From Notospermus geniculatus (lineage: Eukaryota; Nemertea; Pilidiophora; Heteronemertea; Lineidae), in assembly GCA_002633025.1 (NCBI GenBank), contig NMRB01001275.1, positions 74,089 to 138,088 of the forward strand: DNA of 64,000 nt, read 5' to 3'. The position numbers and the translations under genes are program-made. The notes under the pieces are model-generated. The model worked only from the letters and a program-made list of their open reading frames with translations. It was not told the origin of the DNA and ran no database searches. Shown piece by piece: positions 32,487 to 43,620 of the stretch; position 1 is the first letter of the stretch; each line of letters starts with the position of its first letter.

Positions 32487-33509
32487 CTATACCGACAATT
32501 TTCTGCCGCACCAAAATATTCTCACAAACTCCTGTCTGAATTTCCTGCAACATAGACAGTAAATAAAAAAATTCACGACACTATTTGCGCCATAGAAAAT
32601 GTGTGCAACGGCATAAGAAAAACTGGCGAGATTCCTTTCATAAGGAGTTTTTGAATCAGAATCAGTGTATAAGCCATAGTCTAGGATGTAAGTGACAAGA
32701 ACGTAGGGAAACATGAGAACCAAGAAAACGATCGAGGCCACCATTACCATCGTCTTGGCCATCTGTTCTTCCTTGGACGCTTTGTCTTTCAACCTGGTTC
32801 CGTGAATGCGCAGCTTAAGGAATATCCCACAATTGAAAATCAAAATCAAAAGGCAAGGAATAACCTGTGACATGATTGAATGGACCCGTGCATAGATATT
32901 TGCAGTTTGAACTGAGACTTTTAAGTAACAATAAAAAACAGGATCAGATCCACCAGCCCGTACCCAGAGACCACACTGACTGCAAGATATGATGGCAAAA
33001 ATTAGGATGCTTGTTGTCATGTATATACGTGCTGCTTTACGTGTGCACCATATGCCTACTTTCAGCGGAAAAACAACAGCAATAAGACGTGTATACGTCA
33101 TCAGTACCGTCGTCCAGTTTGACGCATTTGTTGCAAAGTAACTCAAAGCAAACGATTCTACACAGAATAGGTCACCAATAGCAGCTGCTCCGGCAGACAT
33201 AACACCATGAATATGACTCTGCGTGAACCAAATCATGTTTAGGATATCAAACACCGCCAGTGACCTCAGGTAAAAGCAGCTGACGATTGCCTTGTACCTC
33301 TTTCGAGACATGACAATGAGGATGAGAATATTGTTAAGGAATCCACAGGCTACAAGAACTGGGAATACATATTTGGAAATGGCGTTGGATAGTTTAGCAA
33401 ATACGGCTCCGTTGTACATTAAACTGCCTGTTGATGCTGACAACAGGGACGAAGATGTCGACAAAGAGGAAATGCTTCCATTTCCAGTATAACTTCGGTC
33501 GTTGCTCAT
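32487..33509 (-). CDS. Class A (rhodopsin-like) GPCR, copy 1
   Basis: An intact single-exon frame of 340 residues with ATG at 33509 and the usual size for the class. Seven hydrophobic spans lie near residues 46-68, 76-98, 115-140, 161-183, 208-234, 251-277 and 297-320. C116 and C194 are placed for the TM3-ECL2 disulfide. Possible N-glycosylation sites are N10, N128 and N131. Variant motifs: DRY is replaced by YTRL (139-142), CWxP by LMFP (265-268), and NPxxY by NFFIY (313-317) preceded by GANSVV. The NxxxNFxIY ending is seen in FMRFamide-receptor-like and invertebrate orphan receptors. Ligand unknown. Intronless tandem receptors of this kind are abundant in sea urchins (the surreal GPCR expansions); that placement is an inference. 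Copy 2 differs at scattered residues, mostly in TM3 and TM7. Confidence 0.9.
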   Translation of the reverse strand: MSNDRSYTGNGSISSLSTSSSLLSASTGSLMYNGAVFAKLSNAISKYVFPVLVACGFLNNILILIVMSRKRYKAIVSCFYLRSLAVFDILNMIWFTQSHIHGVMSAGAAAIGDLFCVESFALSYFATNASNWTTVLMTYTRLIAVVFPLKVGIWCTRKAARIYMTTSILIFAIISCSQCGLWVRAGGSDPVFYCYLKVSVQTANIYARVHSIMSQVIPCLLILIFNCGIFLKLRIHGTRLKDKASKEEQMAKTMVMVASIVFLVLMFPYVLVTYILDYGLYTDSDSKTPYERNLASFSYAVAHIFYGANSVVNFFIYCLCCRKFRQEFVRIFWCGRKLSV

Positions 33510-33847
33510 CCTTGTGGTTCATTTGTCAGATGAATTATCTTTCCTGAATAAGTAAAAGTAAGCCTGACTCCCGGATTCTTCCAAGTGATTTCAAGACCAG
33601 TGTTCCTCTACAAGCATACCAATGCACTGATCCGTTTATACATGTACGTGTTTACTTGTATTGCATGTTTTATTTATAGCGTTCGTCAAAACAATGAAGG
33701 TAGTTTTTATTTATTTTGAAAAATCAGCGGCTAACTTTGCGCGAGTACATAGGAAAAACTAACATTGTAGTTTGGCAAAATGTATTGCCGACCATGGGGC
33801 TTGGTCCGCATATTAGTCTAAAATGGGCATATTAGTCTAAAATGGGC

Positions 33848-34036
33848 CTATGACATTCCTTGGCACATCGGGTCCATCCTGCACCACCATTCAGCTTCAT
33901 CGAGGTTCTCGAAATTGGGCATGTATTGTGTGGTCTGGTGGACGTAAGCAGTGTCAAAAAGCCTGGCCCGACCCCCAACAGAAAGTCCGATAGTGCTTTC
34001 GGTACGCCTCCTATCGGGGGGTTTAGTTAGTGGCAA
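33848..34036 (-). other. Possible orphan exon fragment, PAN/apple-like
   Basis: The minus frame reads NFENLDEAEWWCRMDPMCQG and then stops. The Cys-Asp-Pro-x-Cys-x-Gly pattern is reminiscent of PAN/apple-type modules. Its upstream half is the hairpin at 33978-34088. Repeated at 35647-35835. No convincing splice sites; likely a relic of a gene carried with the duplication unit. Confidence 0.2.
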
Positions 34037-34088
34037 AATGGCGTTACAACTAACTACCGATAGGCACCGCTAGCACTATCGGAATTTC
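33978..34088. mobile_element. Hairpin element in receptor unit 1
   Basis: Arms AGTCCGATAGTGCTTTCGGT ... GTTTAGTTAGT and AACTAACTACCGATAGGC ... GCACTATCGGAATTT. The same element is at 35777-35887, so it was present before the receptor unit duplicated. Confidence 0.85.
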
Positions 34089-34285
34089 TGTGCAGTCGGC
34101 CCTGGTCAAAGCGCCATTCGCCACATCAGAAACTCCTCGCTCGGGATGTCGTCGCGACGATTATAATCCGTTGGAAGATGGAGAAGAGCAGTTACGGCCA
34201 AAGAATGAGGGAAACCAGTGTATACTGATGATAAGGCGACGTCGGAGAATAAAGTACCGATTAAAGGATGGTTTGAATGGTACAT

Positions 34286-35308
34286 CTACTCTGACAATTT
34301 TCTGCCACAACAAAATATTGTCATAAACTCCTGTCTGAACTTCTTGCAACAGAGGCAGTAAATAAAAAAGTTAACGATGCTATTGGCACCATAGAAAATA
34401 CTTGCAACAGTAAGGCAAAAAACGACGAGATTCCTTTCGTATAGAGTTTTTGAATCAGAATCAGTGTATAAGCCATAGTCTAGGATGTAAGTGACAAGAA
34501 CGTAGGGAAACATGAGAACCAAGAAAACGACCGAGGCCACCATTACCATCGTCTTTGCCATCTGTTCTTCCTTGGACGCTTCGTCCTTCAACCTGGTTCC
34601 GTGAATGCGCAGCTTAAGGAATATCCCACAATTGAAAATCACAATCAAAAGACAAGGAATAACCTGTGACATGATTGAATGGACCCGGGTATAGATATTT
34701 GCAGTTTGAACTGAGACTTTTAAGTAACAATAAATAGCAGGATCAGATCCACCAGCCCGTACCCAGAGACCACACTGACTGCAAGATATGATGGCAAAAA
34801 TTAAGACGCTTGTTGTCATGTAAACACGTGCTGCTTTACGCGTGCACCATATGCCTACTTTTAGTGGAAATACAACAGCAATAAGACGTGTATACGTCAT
34901 CAGTTCCGTCTTCCAGTTTGACGCATTTGTTGCAAAGTAACACAAAGCAAATGATCCTGCACAGAATACGTCACCGAGAGCAGCTGCTCCGGCAGACATA
35001 ACACCATGAATATGACTCTGCGTGAACCAAATCATGTTTAGGATATCAAACACCGCCAGTGACCTCAGGTAAAAGCAGCTGACGATTGCCTTGTACCTCT
35101 TTCGAGACATGACAATGAGGATGAGAATATTGTTAAGGACTCCACAGGCTACAAGAACTGGGAATACATATTTGGAAATGGCGTTGGATAGTTTAGCAAA
35201 TACGGCTCCGTTGTACATTAAACTGCCTGTTGATGCTGACAAGAGGGACGAAGATGTCGACAAAGAGGAAATGCTTCCATCTCCAGTATAACTTCGGTCG
35301 TTGCTCAT
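34286..35308 (-). CDS. Class A (rhodopsin-like) GPCR, copy 2
   Basis: Intact 340-residue, single-exon frame starting at 35308, nearly identical to copy 1 including the variant YTRL, LMFP and NFFIY motifs. Differences cluster at TM1 (V57 for F), the TM2-TM3 region (residues 111-122 read LGDVFCAGSFAL), TM3 (NWKTELMTY) and TM7 (VVFCLTVASIFYGANSIVN). Amino-acid changes in the extracellular half of TM3 and TM7 would fall in the expected ligand pocket, which hints at divergence in ligand response. The unit period to copy 1 is 1799 bp. Upstream and downstream flanks are also duplicated, so regulation may be shared. Confidence 0.9.
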   Translation of the reverse strand: MSNDRSYTGDGSISSLSTSSSLLSASTGSLMYNGAVFAKLSNAISKYVFPVLVACGVLNNILILIVMSRKRYKAIVSCFYLRSLAVFDILNMIWFTQSHIHGVMSAGAAALGDVFCAGSFALCYFATNASNWKTELMTYTRLIAVVFPLKVGIWCTRKAARVYMTTSVLIFAIISCSQCGLWVRAGGSDPAIYCYLKVSVQTANIYTRVHSIMSQVIPCLLIVIFNCGIFLKLRIHGTRLKDEASKEEQMAKTMVMVASVVFLVLMFPYVLVTYILDYGLYTDSDSKTLYERNLVVFCLTVASIFYGANSIVNFFIYCLCCKKFRQEFMTIFCCGRKLSE

Positions 35309-35646
35309 CCTTGTGGTTCATTTGTCAGATGAATTATCTTTCCTGAATTAAGTAAAAGTAAGCCTGACTCCCGGATTGTTCCAAGTGATTTCAAGACCAG
35401 TGTTCCTCTACAAGCATACCAATGCACTGATCCATTTATACATGTACGTGTTTACTTGTATTGCATGTTTTATTTATAGCGTTCGTCAAAGCAATGAAGG
35501 TGTTTTTATTTATTTTGAAAAATCAGCGGCTAACTTTGCGCGAGTACATAGGAAAAACTAACATTGTAGTTTGGCAAAATGTTTGGCCGACCATGGGGCT
35601 TGGTCCGCATATTAGTCTAAAATGGGCATATTAGTCTATAATGGGC

Positions 35647-35835
35647 CTATGACATTCCTTGGCACATCGGGTCCATCCTGCACCACCATTCAGCTTCATC
35701 GAGGTTCTCGAAATTGGGCATGTATTGTGTGGTCTGGTGGACGTAAGCAGTGTCCAAAAGCCTGGCCCGACCCCCAACAGAAAGTCCGATAGTGCTTTCG
35801 GTAGGCCTCCTATCGGGGGGTTTAGTTAGTGGCAA
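35647..35835 (-). other. Second copy of the possible orphan exon fragment
   Basis: Duplicate of 33848-34036 with two or three residue changes; copied as part of the receptor unit. Confidence 0.2.
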
Positions 35836-35887
35836 AATGGCGTTACAACTAACTACCGATAGGCACCGCTAGCCCTATCGGAATTTC
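35777..35887. mobile_element. Hairpin element in receptor unit 2
   Basis: Copy of 33978-34088 at the same position within the unit. Confidence 0.85.
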
Positions 35888-36122
35888 TGTGCAGTCGGCC
35901 CTGGTCAATGCGCCATTCGCCACATCAGAAACTCCTCGCTCGGGATGTCGTCGCGACGATTATAATCCGTTGGAAGATGGAGAAGAGCAGTCACTCACCA
36001 CCAAAGGATTATTGAGCGCTGCGGTAGTGTAGAGCCAAAGAATGAGGGAAACCAGTGTATATTGATGATAAGGCGACGTCGGAGAATAAAGTACCGATTA
36101 AAGGATGGTTTGAATGGTACAT

Positions 36123-37139
36123 CTACTCTGACAATTTTCTGCCACAACAAAATATTGTCATGAACTCCTGTCTGAACTTCTTGCAACAGAGGCAGTAAAT
36201 AAAAAAGTTAACGATGCTATTGGCACCATAGAAAATACTTGCAACAGCAAGGCAAAAAAACGACGAGATTCCTTTCGTATGGAGTTTTTGAATCAGAATC
36301 AGTGTATAAGGCATAGTCTAGGATGTAAGTGACCAGAACGTAGGGAAACATGAGAACCAAGAAAACGACCGAGGCCACCATTACCATCGTCTTTGCCATC
36401 TGTTCTTCCTTGGACGCTTCGTCTTTCAACCTGGTTCCGTGAATGCGCAGCTTAAGGAATATCCCACAATTGAAAATCAAAATCAAAAGACAAGGAATAA
36501 CCTGTGACATGATTGAATGGACCCGGGTATAGATATTTGCAGTTTGAACTGAGACTTTTAAGTAACAATAAAAAGCAGGATCAGATCCACCAGCCCGTAC
36601 CCAAAGACCACACTGACTGCAAGATATGATGGCAAATATTAAGACGCTTGTTGTCATGTAAACACGTGCTGCTTTACGCGTGCACCATATGCCTACTTTT
36701 AGTGGAAATACAACAGCAATAAGACGTGTATACGTCATCAGTACCGTCGTCCAGTTTGACGCATTTGTTGCAAAGTAACACAAAGCAAATGATCCTGCAC
36801 AGAATACGTCACCGAGAGCAGCTGCTCCGGCAGACATAACACCATGAATATGAATCTGCGTGAACCAAATCATGTTTAGGATATCAAACACCGCCAGTGA
36901 CTTCAGGTAAAAGCAGCTGACGATTGCCTTGTACCTTTTTCGAGACATGACAATGAGGATGAGAATATTGTTAAGGAATCCACAGGCTACAAGAACTGGG
37001 AATACATATTTGGAAATGTCGTTGGATAGTTCAGCAAATACAGCTCCGTGTTGTCCATGCCTGTTGATGCTAACGACAGGGAAGACGATGTCGACAAAGA
37101 GGAAATGCTTCCACCTCCAGTATAACTTCGGTTGCTCAT
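36123..37139 (-). pseudogene. Class A GPCR, copy 3, frameshifted
   Basis: Aligns over its full length with copies 1 and 2. The original ATG is retained at 37139. Near 37045-37060 a 6-bp loss and a 2-bp gain relative to copies 1 and 2 shift the frame, and a stop follows. The frame is open again from 36948 (start of the first intracellular loop) to about 36255. There an A run of seven instead of six shifts it again just before TM7. The TM7 and tail segment continues in another frame to 36123. Motifs in the middle (YTRL, C116 and C194 equivalents) are intact. The homopolymer shift could be a sequencing error; the N-terminal change is less easily explained that way. Probably a recent pseudogene. 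Confidence 0.85.
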
Positions 37140-37399
37140 CCTTTGGTACATTTGTCAGATGACTCTATCTTCCTGAATAAGTAAAAGTAAGCCTGACTCC
37201 CGGATTCTTCCAAGTGATTTGAAGACCAGTGTTCCTCTACAAGCATACCAATGCACTGTTCCATTTATACACATGTACGTCTTTACTTGTATTGCATGTT
37301 TTATTTATAGCTTTCGTCAAAACAATCAAGGTGTTGTTATCCAGTTTGAAAAGTCGGCTGGTAGCTTTACGCATGGAATGACATGTATTCTGTATAATA

Positions 37400-37526
37400 G
37401 GGAGTTTCCGCAAAGCCCCGAAACGCCAATGCGAACGCGAATGCCATTGTTCGATGATACGAAGAGACCACCGAACAAAAGGATAGACGTTCCCGTTCGC
37501 GTTTCGGGGGCTTTGCGAAAACTCCC
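37400..37526. mobile_element. MITE, GCAAAGCCCCGAAACGCC family, copy 2
   Basis: TA-flanked, arms GGGAGTTTCCGCAAAGCCCC and inverse. It interrupts the upstream flank of receptor copy 3; the corresponding sequence in units 1 and 2 (CTAACTTTGCGCGAGTACAT) lacks it, so it arrived after the duplications. Confidence 0.9.
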
Positions 37527-38179
37527 TAATACTTCCATGCTTTACGCGAGTACACAGGAAAAAATAACAGTGTAGTTTTGGCAAAATGTATTGCAGATCA
37601 TTGGGCTTGGTCCTCGTATTCTTCACCTAAAATGGGCCTCATGGTGACCCTTCGTGATAGATTTAGGCCTAAGCTACCAACTCATATTGCAGTTATAGCT
37701 TACATCACGAGAGCTACACTTGCCCTCGATTCGTGTTTTTGTTCAAACACAAGTTGCGAAAGTTTGTTAGCAACTCCTGCCGCAGTTTCAGACCGCAACC
37801 GGCTACGTTTTTCTCCGCGCTCTGAAACTGCTTCTATCAGTTGATGCGTTCCTCAAGCTGTCACTAATAGACGGCGTTAGCGGTCCCATTCGAGGGGAAT
37901 TCGACCCCCTCCGGGAATCGGCTGCGAGTGTGACTATGTTGTGTGGTGGTCACAGTCGGTCATCAATCAGATTATTTCACATGGAAGCATGCCACTTTCA
38001 AACCTGAACATTTTGAGAGTGATTTTACACTTTGTAACTACGCGCAATAGTGCTTCAACCAGGTTTTCGAATATCTATATCTTTCGTCTCCACTTGAGAT
38101 GAAAATCACTTGAACGTTTGTCCGTAAAAGAAGTTACTTTTAGATCGCAAGTTGAGATCTTTAAAACTCGGTAAGAATA
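37527..38179. other. Array right flank, no gene seen
   Basis: Contains the right boundary segment 37945-38080, homologous to 31500-31890 (GGTGGTCACAGTCGGTCATC, ATGCCACTTTCAAACCTGA). ORFs are short and unremarkable. Confidence 0.45.
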
Positions 38180-38323
38180 AAGCCGTGTTTACCTGACATC
38201 CGTTATCCGTTAGGCGATACGACGTTATCCGTCAAAGCATTGGCCCATGTACAGCGTTCGAGATAAAAAACGGATAACGTCGTTCGTATAACGGATAACG
38301 GATGCCAGGTATAAAACACGGCT
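38180..38323. mobile_element. Hairpin element, AGCCGTGTTTACCTGACATC arms
   Basis: AAAGCCGTGTTTACCTGACA with TCCGTTATCCGTTA on the left, inverse on the right. A left-half copy is at 56393-56500. Confidence 0.85.
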
Positions 38324-39092
38324 TAGGCCTAACTGATATCTCTAGTAGACCACATACGACTGTCTCCAGTCAGATTTTCTAGACGCAATGATTCCGGAAC
38401 CCACCGACAGGTGGCAGTACACGACGAAGTCCCTTTTGGATCGCTGCTGATATTTTTATAGTGTAGGCGATTTTGGGGTTTGTAGCTCATAGACGTTCGT
38501 TTGGTACCGGTACCAATGGGGATGAAGTTGCTTATTGTTACGGCTGTCCATCAATAGATAATTGGGAAAGATGTACCTAAAAAAATTGCACAGCATTTCT
38601 GCTGAAACATTCTCACAGAAATAAAACAACCATACTGGAATATAACTACATGCCAAATTTCAAACATATTGCTCATGCAACAACAGAGATACAGCTCAAG
38701 GTGAAATGTAGCCAGACATACGCGGCCCAAGCCAGACAGTGTTGAAAATAAGGGTCACCTCGTGAACCAAAAATCCACCACCACTGCAGATCGATGTATC
38801 AAGTTCTCCTTCTCTACTTACTTTCAACCGTATGTAGGCCTATTCCTTCATCACCGAGCAATCAGCAGATAAGTCCAGAATTTCCCCAACAGACGACGAG
38901 TCAGGTCGCCATTGTTAACGATGCAGGCATAACCGACATGTATAGACAGCATAATGCTGCAAGTGCAAGTGACGATGTGTATGCCTACCGGGGCCCACAC
39001 ATACTAGTAAAACCTGTGCACGAATGTTTAGGTATCCTTCTTCATGTTCTTGGTACTAAAATAATGGGATGCCTTATGGATGAGTTGATAAT
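38324..39092. other. Intergenic; weak signal-peptide-like ORF
   Basis: An ATG at 38794 opens a frame whose start, MYQVLLLYLLSTVCRPIPS, looks like a signal peptide. The frame later runs through the palindrome and GT microsatellite. No splice support; listed as a possibility only. Confidence 0.2.
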
Positions 39093-39122
39093 TATGGTTT
39101 CCGATCTCAAGATCGGAAACCA
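39093..39122. repeat. Near-perfect 30-bp palindrome
   Basis: ATGGTTTCCGATCT, two bases, then its reverse complement. Confidence 0.8.
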
Positions 39123-39137
39123 TATTGTGTTTGGTCA

Positions 39138-39620
39138 TGGTGTCTGTCTGTGTGTGTGTGTGTCTGTGTGTGTGTGGGTATGCGTGTGTCGATGGCCTCT
39201 ACCGAGGACATTTGTATGAATACACACATTCATATAGAGGACCCCCCGCCAACCGAGGACGTCCTCGGTGGTAAATCCTCGTTCAAACAGTGAAAAACCA
39301 CATACAGAGTGTGCTGGTGTGTTATTGAGTGAAATAGAAAATGTCCTCGGTTGGTCGGCAAAATTTCACATTTTCTTTTTCACTGATCAACTGTGGACCC
39401 AGACATGAAATTTTACCCACAACAGTGGACTACAACTGAGGACCCGCCGATTTCTAAATGTCAATTTTTTGGTTTAATACTACATTTAACCATGCTATCT
39501 AACTGTGGACAGTAGCAGGTCCTCGTTTATATGGTAATTTGAAGTAGGTCCTCGGTTGGCACCAAAGACGCGTATAGGTATGTGTGTGTGTGTGTGGGTG
39601 TGTGTTTGTGCGTGTTTCTG
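39138..39620. repeat. GT microsatellites flanking a CCTCGGTT-rich element
   Basis: GT-rich tracts at 39138-39186 and 39578-39620 bracket a segment in which CCGAGGAC / GTCCTCGGTT recurs in both orientations. Non-coding. Confidence 0.7.
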
Positions 39621-40124
39621 TCTGTTCAGTCTGTCACACCTGTAACTTTGTTCCTGCAAGAGCTACAGACCTGGAAATGTGACCTACCCCCAGGTTTCAT
39701 GACCTGAGCTACAAGATGGAATGGAAATTTCCAGTCTCCGATACCTGGTTCATAGTGAAATTGATATATCAAAAGTTGAGATTTTGTCTGTCACACTTTT
39801 GTTTCTTGAATAACTTGTCTCCGACGCCAGGTAGAGCACTAGTAACAAGTTCCTTCCCTATGTTTATGGCCCTTGGCAAGATACTGGCATCAACAGATTT
39901 ATTCTCCAGTGCCAGCATCATAATGATATTGATATATCAAATTTGATATTTTGACATATCGGGAGATCTGCCACAGTAAGCGACTTGAAACTGGTATCAC
40001 AACATCATTGCTCATCCACGGATGTTATTGCAACAGAAATTTTGTAGTTTGCACCTGCTCGGTCGCATGATATTTGCTGATATCGTGGTGAGATTTGATA
40101 TTCAAATTTGATAACATGGCATAA

Positions 40125-40680
40125 GTCAGAATCTGGTGATGGTAGAAACCTAAAACCTTCACCTACACCTAGGTTATCAAGGATGAGCTTTCAGATTACG
40201 CAATGACCTTAAAGGTCAGAGGTCAAGGTCAAGGTCAAACAGTTCTAACGTGCAAATCTGCTCAGAATGTCAGGAGAAAACTAATTAGAAACCTGAATTA
40301 ACCATCTTCTATAAGTTTAATCAAGGATGGCTGTTCCACTTACGTAATAATTCTCAAGGTCAGAGGTCAACGTCACAGTCAGCTGTCACATAAAGCATAT
40401 GATAAGACAGAACCTGGTGATGTTGAAGCCTAAAACCTTCACCTATACAGCTAGGTTAACAAGGATGACCTTTCGGATTACGCAATGACCTTTAAGATCA
40501 GAGGTCAAAGGTCATGGTCAGACAGTTCTAAAATGCAAATCTACTTAGAATTTCAGGGGAAAACTAATTAGAAGCCTGTAGTAACCATCTCCTATTGGTT
40601 TAATCAAGGATCCCTGTTCCAGATACGCAATACTTCTCAAGGTCAGAGGTCAAGGTCACAGATAACTAGCTCTAGAGTAG
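40125..40680. repeat. Two-unit repeat, about 270 bp, AGGTCAAGGTCA-rich
   Basis: GGTGATG, AAACCTTCACCTA, AGGTTA, CAAGGATGA, CTTTC.GATTACGCAATGACC, then GGTCAGAGGTCAAGGTCA occur twice in order. Related in motif content to the 20 kb and 45 kb satellites. Confidence 0.7.
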
Positions 40681-41329
40681 TAAACTTCTCATCGAAAACC
40701 ATTGACATCGCTCCGATGTCCTTCTCTTGTTTGACACGAAGCCATTACAGCACTAACTTTAAATCAAGAATTATTTGGAAGTAAACAAAAATGGGGAAAA
40801 AATCCAAGGGACATTTATTTTCATTCACATATAAGGAATATCTCCTGCCGTTGCCTGCCAAGGCGTGAAAATTCACTCAAACGGACAGTATTTTGATGAA
40901 AAATCGCTGTTGTCATTTAAAAATTAGTTTTTGGCAGTATTTTTGCCCCTTACTCCCTAACACTGTGACCGAGCTCCGAAATATTTGGCATGTCTTCATT
41001 ATGCCCCAAGACAATCTTCTGGTAGGAATTTGAGCCAGATCTGCCGACCCCCCTACTTTATCACTTTTTGCAGATTTTGCCTGGTGCACCCGTGGATTGA
41101 CACTTAATTTCACATTGGTCTGACAGTTTCGATAACGGGACCACCTCACCTATGTGGACCACTTGCTGCAGTCCCGTGGGTGGTCCACTTACCGAGGTTG
41201 TACTGTATGCATACTGTATGCCTAACAGGCGGTCTTCAATGAAATTGGCTCCCAATTAAATTTCGCAATTCTTGTTCCTGACCATTTAAATTCTCATTTT
41301 TTTTCCAGGGACACATTGTAGAAAACGGC

Positions 41330-41378
41330 AGCACTACCATGCACGTATTACGTGCATGGTATTGCTGCCGTTTTTAAA
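41330..41378. repeat. Short hairpin, near-zero loop
   Basis: AAAACGGCAGCACTACCATG and CACGTA meet TTACGTG and its complement with a single mismatch. Flanks do not show an element boundary. Confidence 0.85.
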
Positions 41379-41760
41379 AAACTAAATATTATCTACTCCT
41401 TTCTGATACTTCTATATTGAATTATTACAATATCAATTGTTTTTCTTTCAATAGCACATTCGTTATTACAATTCTCTTTTGTTTTTGCTTTTTTTCAATC
41501 GGTGTGTTTGCTAGATCGATGCGGGTTTTGAATGAATGTGGGATCAATATCAGTCGATTACTGAACTGTAATCTGCTACAATAGGAAGTACACTGAATAG
41601 GAGCAAACCAGGATATCCAGACAGCTCGTGTAGCCATCTTCATTTCAAACGCCGATGGTAAGTGAGACACGCAAATGGAACAGGTGTGCCTTCCTAGTGT
41701 CGATGCACCACTCAGCGGGGCACTACTTCCATCAATTGACATGGGCCCCCTATTGATTTC

Positions 41761-42426
41761 TACAGGGTGGCCCAAAAAAAAGCGCAACATCCACCATCCA
41801 CATCCCCAAGGGGGATCAGGTTTTACTAGAAAGTGACCAGGCCATTATGAGCCCAATAATCCCAATTACAGGGTATGGTATTCCATTCAAAATGGAACGC
41901 GGGCACTGGCCCAGTTGTGGCCTGACACCATGCCTATTTCAAGTTCAAAGACTGCCATGAATCAATGAACCTTTTATCTGTGAATGCATGTCATTATTGT
42001 CGTCAACCGCACAATTATTGTGGTCATCTCCCCTGGCCTGTATTATCATAGGGCATGCCGCCTGATCACAAATACAATAGGGCTACACAGTATTTACCTA
42101 ACAGGGCAGCTGTCATTCATTACATCATCCAAAATAGGTTTGGTAGAAGTTTGAAAAGGACACTCGGTCTCTTAGAACGCCCAGGACCCATGTTCCAGAA
42201 GCCGTCGTGAGGTTAACGATGTCGTTCGCTATGTATTTTTCCAGTTTTAACGACATCGTTAACCTAAGGACGGCTTCGGGAACATGGGTCCAGGCCTATT
42301 TATGACGAATCATACCCTGACTTACTTGTTATCAGGTTATTACTGGGTTTGAAATGGACATCATACAACCTGGTCTCCAGACCAAAATTGGGCTCCCCAT
42401 GTTGCGCTTTTTTTGGCACCCTGCAT
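41761..42426. mobile_element. Mariner-type MITE, CAGGGTGGCCCAAAAAAAAGC ends
   Basis: Ends CAGGGTGGCCCAAAAAAAAG and the inverse CTTTTTTTGGCACCCTG, TA on the left edge and CATA on the right. No transposase. A nested hairpin lies at 42182-42292 (arms GACCCATGTTCC and GGAACATGGGTC; GGTTAACGATGTCGTT inside). Confidence 0.75.
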
Positions 42427-42989
42427 AAAACAGAATCAATGTAATATAGACGATTACATGATCCTAACTTTATCGGTAAAACCAGAACACGTGGGACGGA
42501 GTGTCTCCACCTGCATTCAGAGTGAGACTTCAGAAACGAGAGGATGAAGATGTGGATCGTACAGGCAGACACAAATAAATTTGGGACAATGTCGCATGTG
42601 AGTGGGTAACCTACCGTCATTTTATGGGCACTTATTACCGCAAAAATAGGAGGTGGAGGAAACCTGACGAAGACAGCAAAACGGAGACTTGCGCACGCGA
42701 GTTACGGAACAAAGACGCTAGGTGGCGCGATTTCAAAAGTTCAGGTAGCTTAAATTACGTTCAAAGTCTCTAGCTGTCGCAGCAATGTTTTCTGGCAGCA
42801 CGGAGAAGACACACGAATTCTTTCGTACGTGGAACGGAGACGCCAGATGGCGCTGTGACGAATGAGAAATTCTTCTAAAAACGCCACGCCATCAAGCGTC
42901 TCTGTGCCACGTGTCCGGGCCGCAAACTTTCTATTCCTAACCGATATATCCATTACGACCAACTTTTGTTTCCTAACCTATAAGGCAAA

Positions 42990-43085
42990 AGCTACTCCTA
43001 ATCCTAATCTTAATCCTAATCCTAATACTACCCCCAACGCTAACCCTGACCCTAACCCTAACACTTACCCAACCATTAACCCTCC
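42990..43085. repeat. Degenerate CCTAAC-type interstitial repeat
   Basis: CCTAATCCTAATCTTAATCC through CCCTGACCCTAACCCTAACA resembles degraded telomeric (CCCTAA)n, imperfect throughout. Confidence 0.7.
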
Positions 43086-43620
43086 ATTCACTTCGTTAAT
43101 TTCATTTCGTAATGGATATACTGGTTAGGAATCTATACCGGTTAGGAAACGAAATCCGCGTCCAGGCCTGCTGTAGAGGTTGGACTTCTGCGATCAGGGC
43201 TTCTGACAACGGAATGATGGCGAAGGTCCTTAGAACAAGGTTGCCTGGAATGACAGCTGGCCCTCACCTGTCTCTATAATCCGCAGCGCAACCTAACGGC
43301 ATTGCATAGCGCCGTCATTTTGCGCCAAATGCGGGTTTCCCGGCCTGGCTAAAATGACGTCGATATCACTGACGTCATGGTATCTTAATTAGGTAATAAT
43401 ATGAATGAAAATAACCATGAATCGGTTCTAAGACATCACTGCATAATTTTCGATTAGTGACGCCTACTCCACCACGTTGAAGCCACAAGTCATAATTGGC
43501 ATTTGCGACAGGCCTGTGAATAAGGCCGTAAAGGTGCTATTACAATGAGTTTTGACGAAGGATTGATTTCGTGGGGTATTCAAAAGCATGCCGACTTGGT
43601 TTTCATTGATAAGAGGTATA
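43086..43620. other. Intergenic, nothing recognised
   Basis: No supported ORF, RNA or element boundary was seen. Confidence 0.4.

Noticed and set aside
38794-39219. Secreted protein gene starting MYQVLLLYLL
   Set aside because: The leader looks right, but the frame runs into a palindrome and a GT microsatellite and has no clear donor.
41761-42426. Autonomous mariner
   Set aside because: The termini fit, but the interior of about 660 bp has no transposase block; called as a MITE instead.
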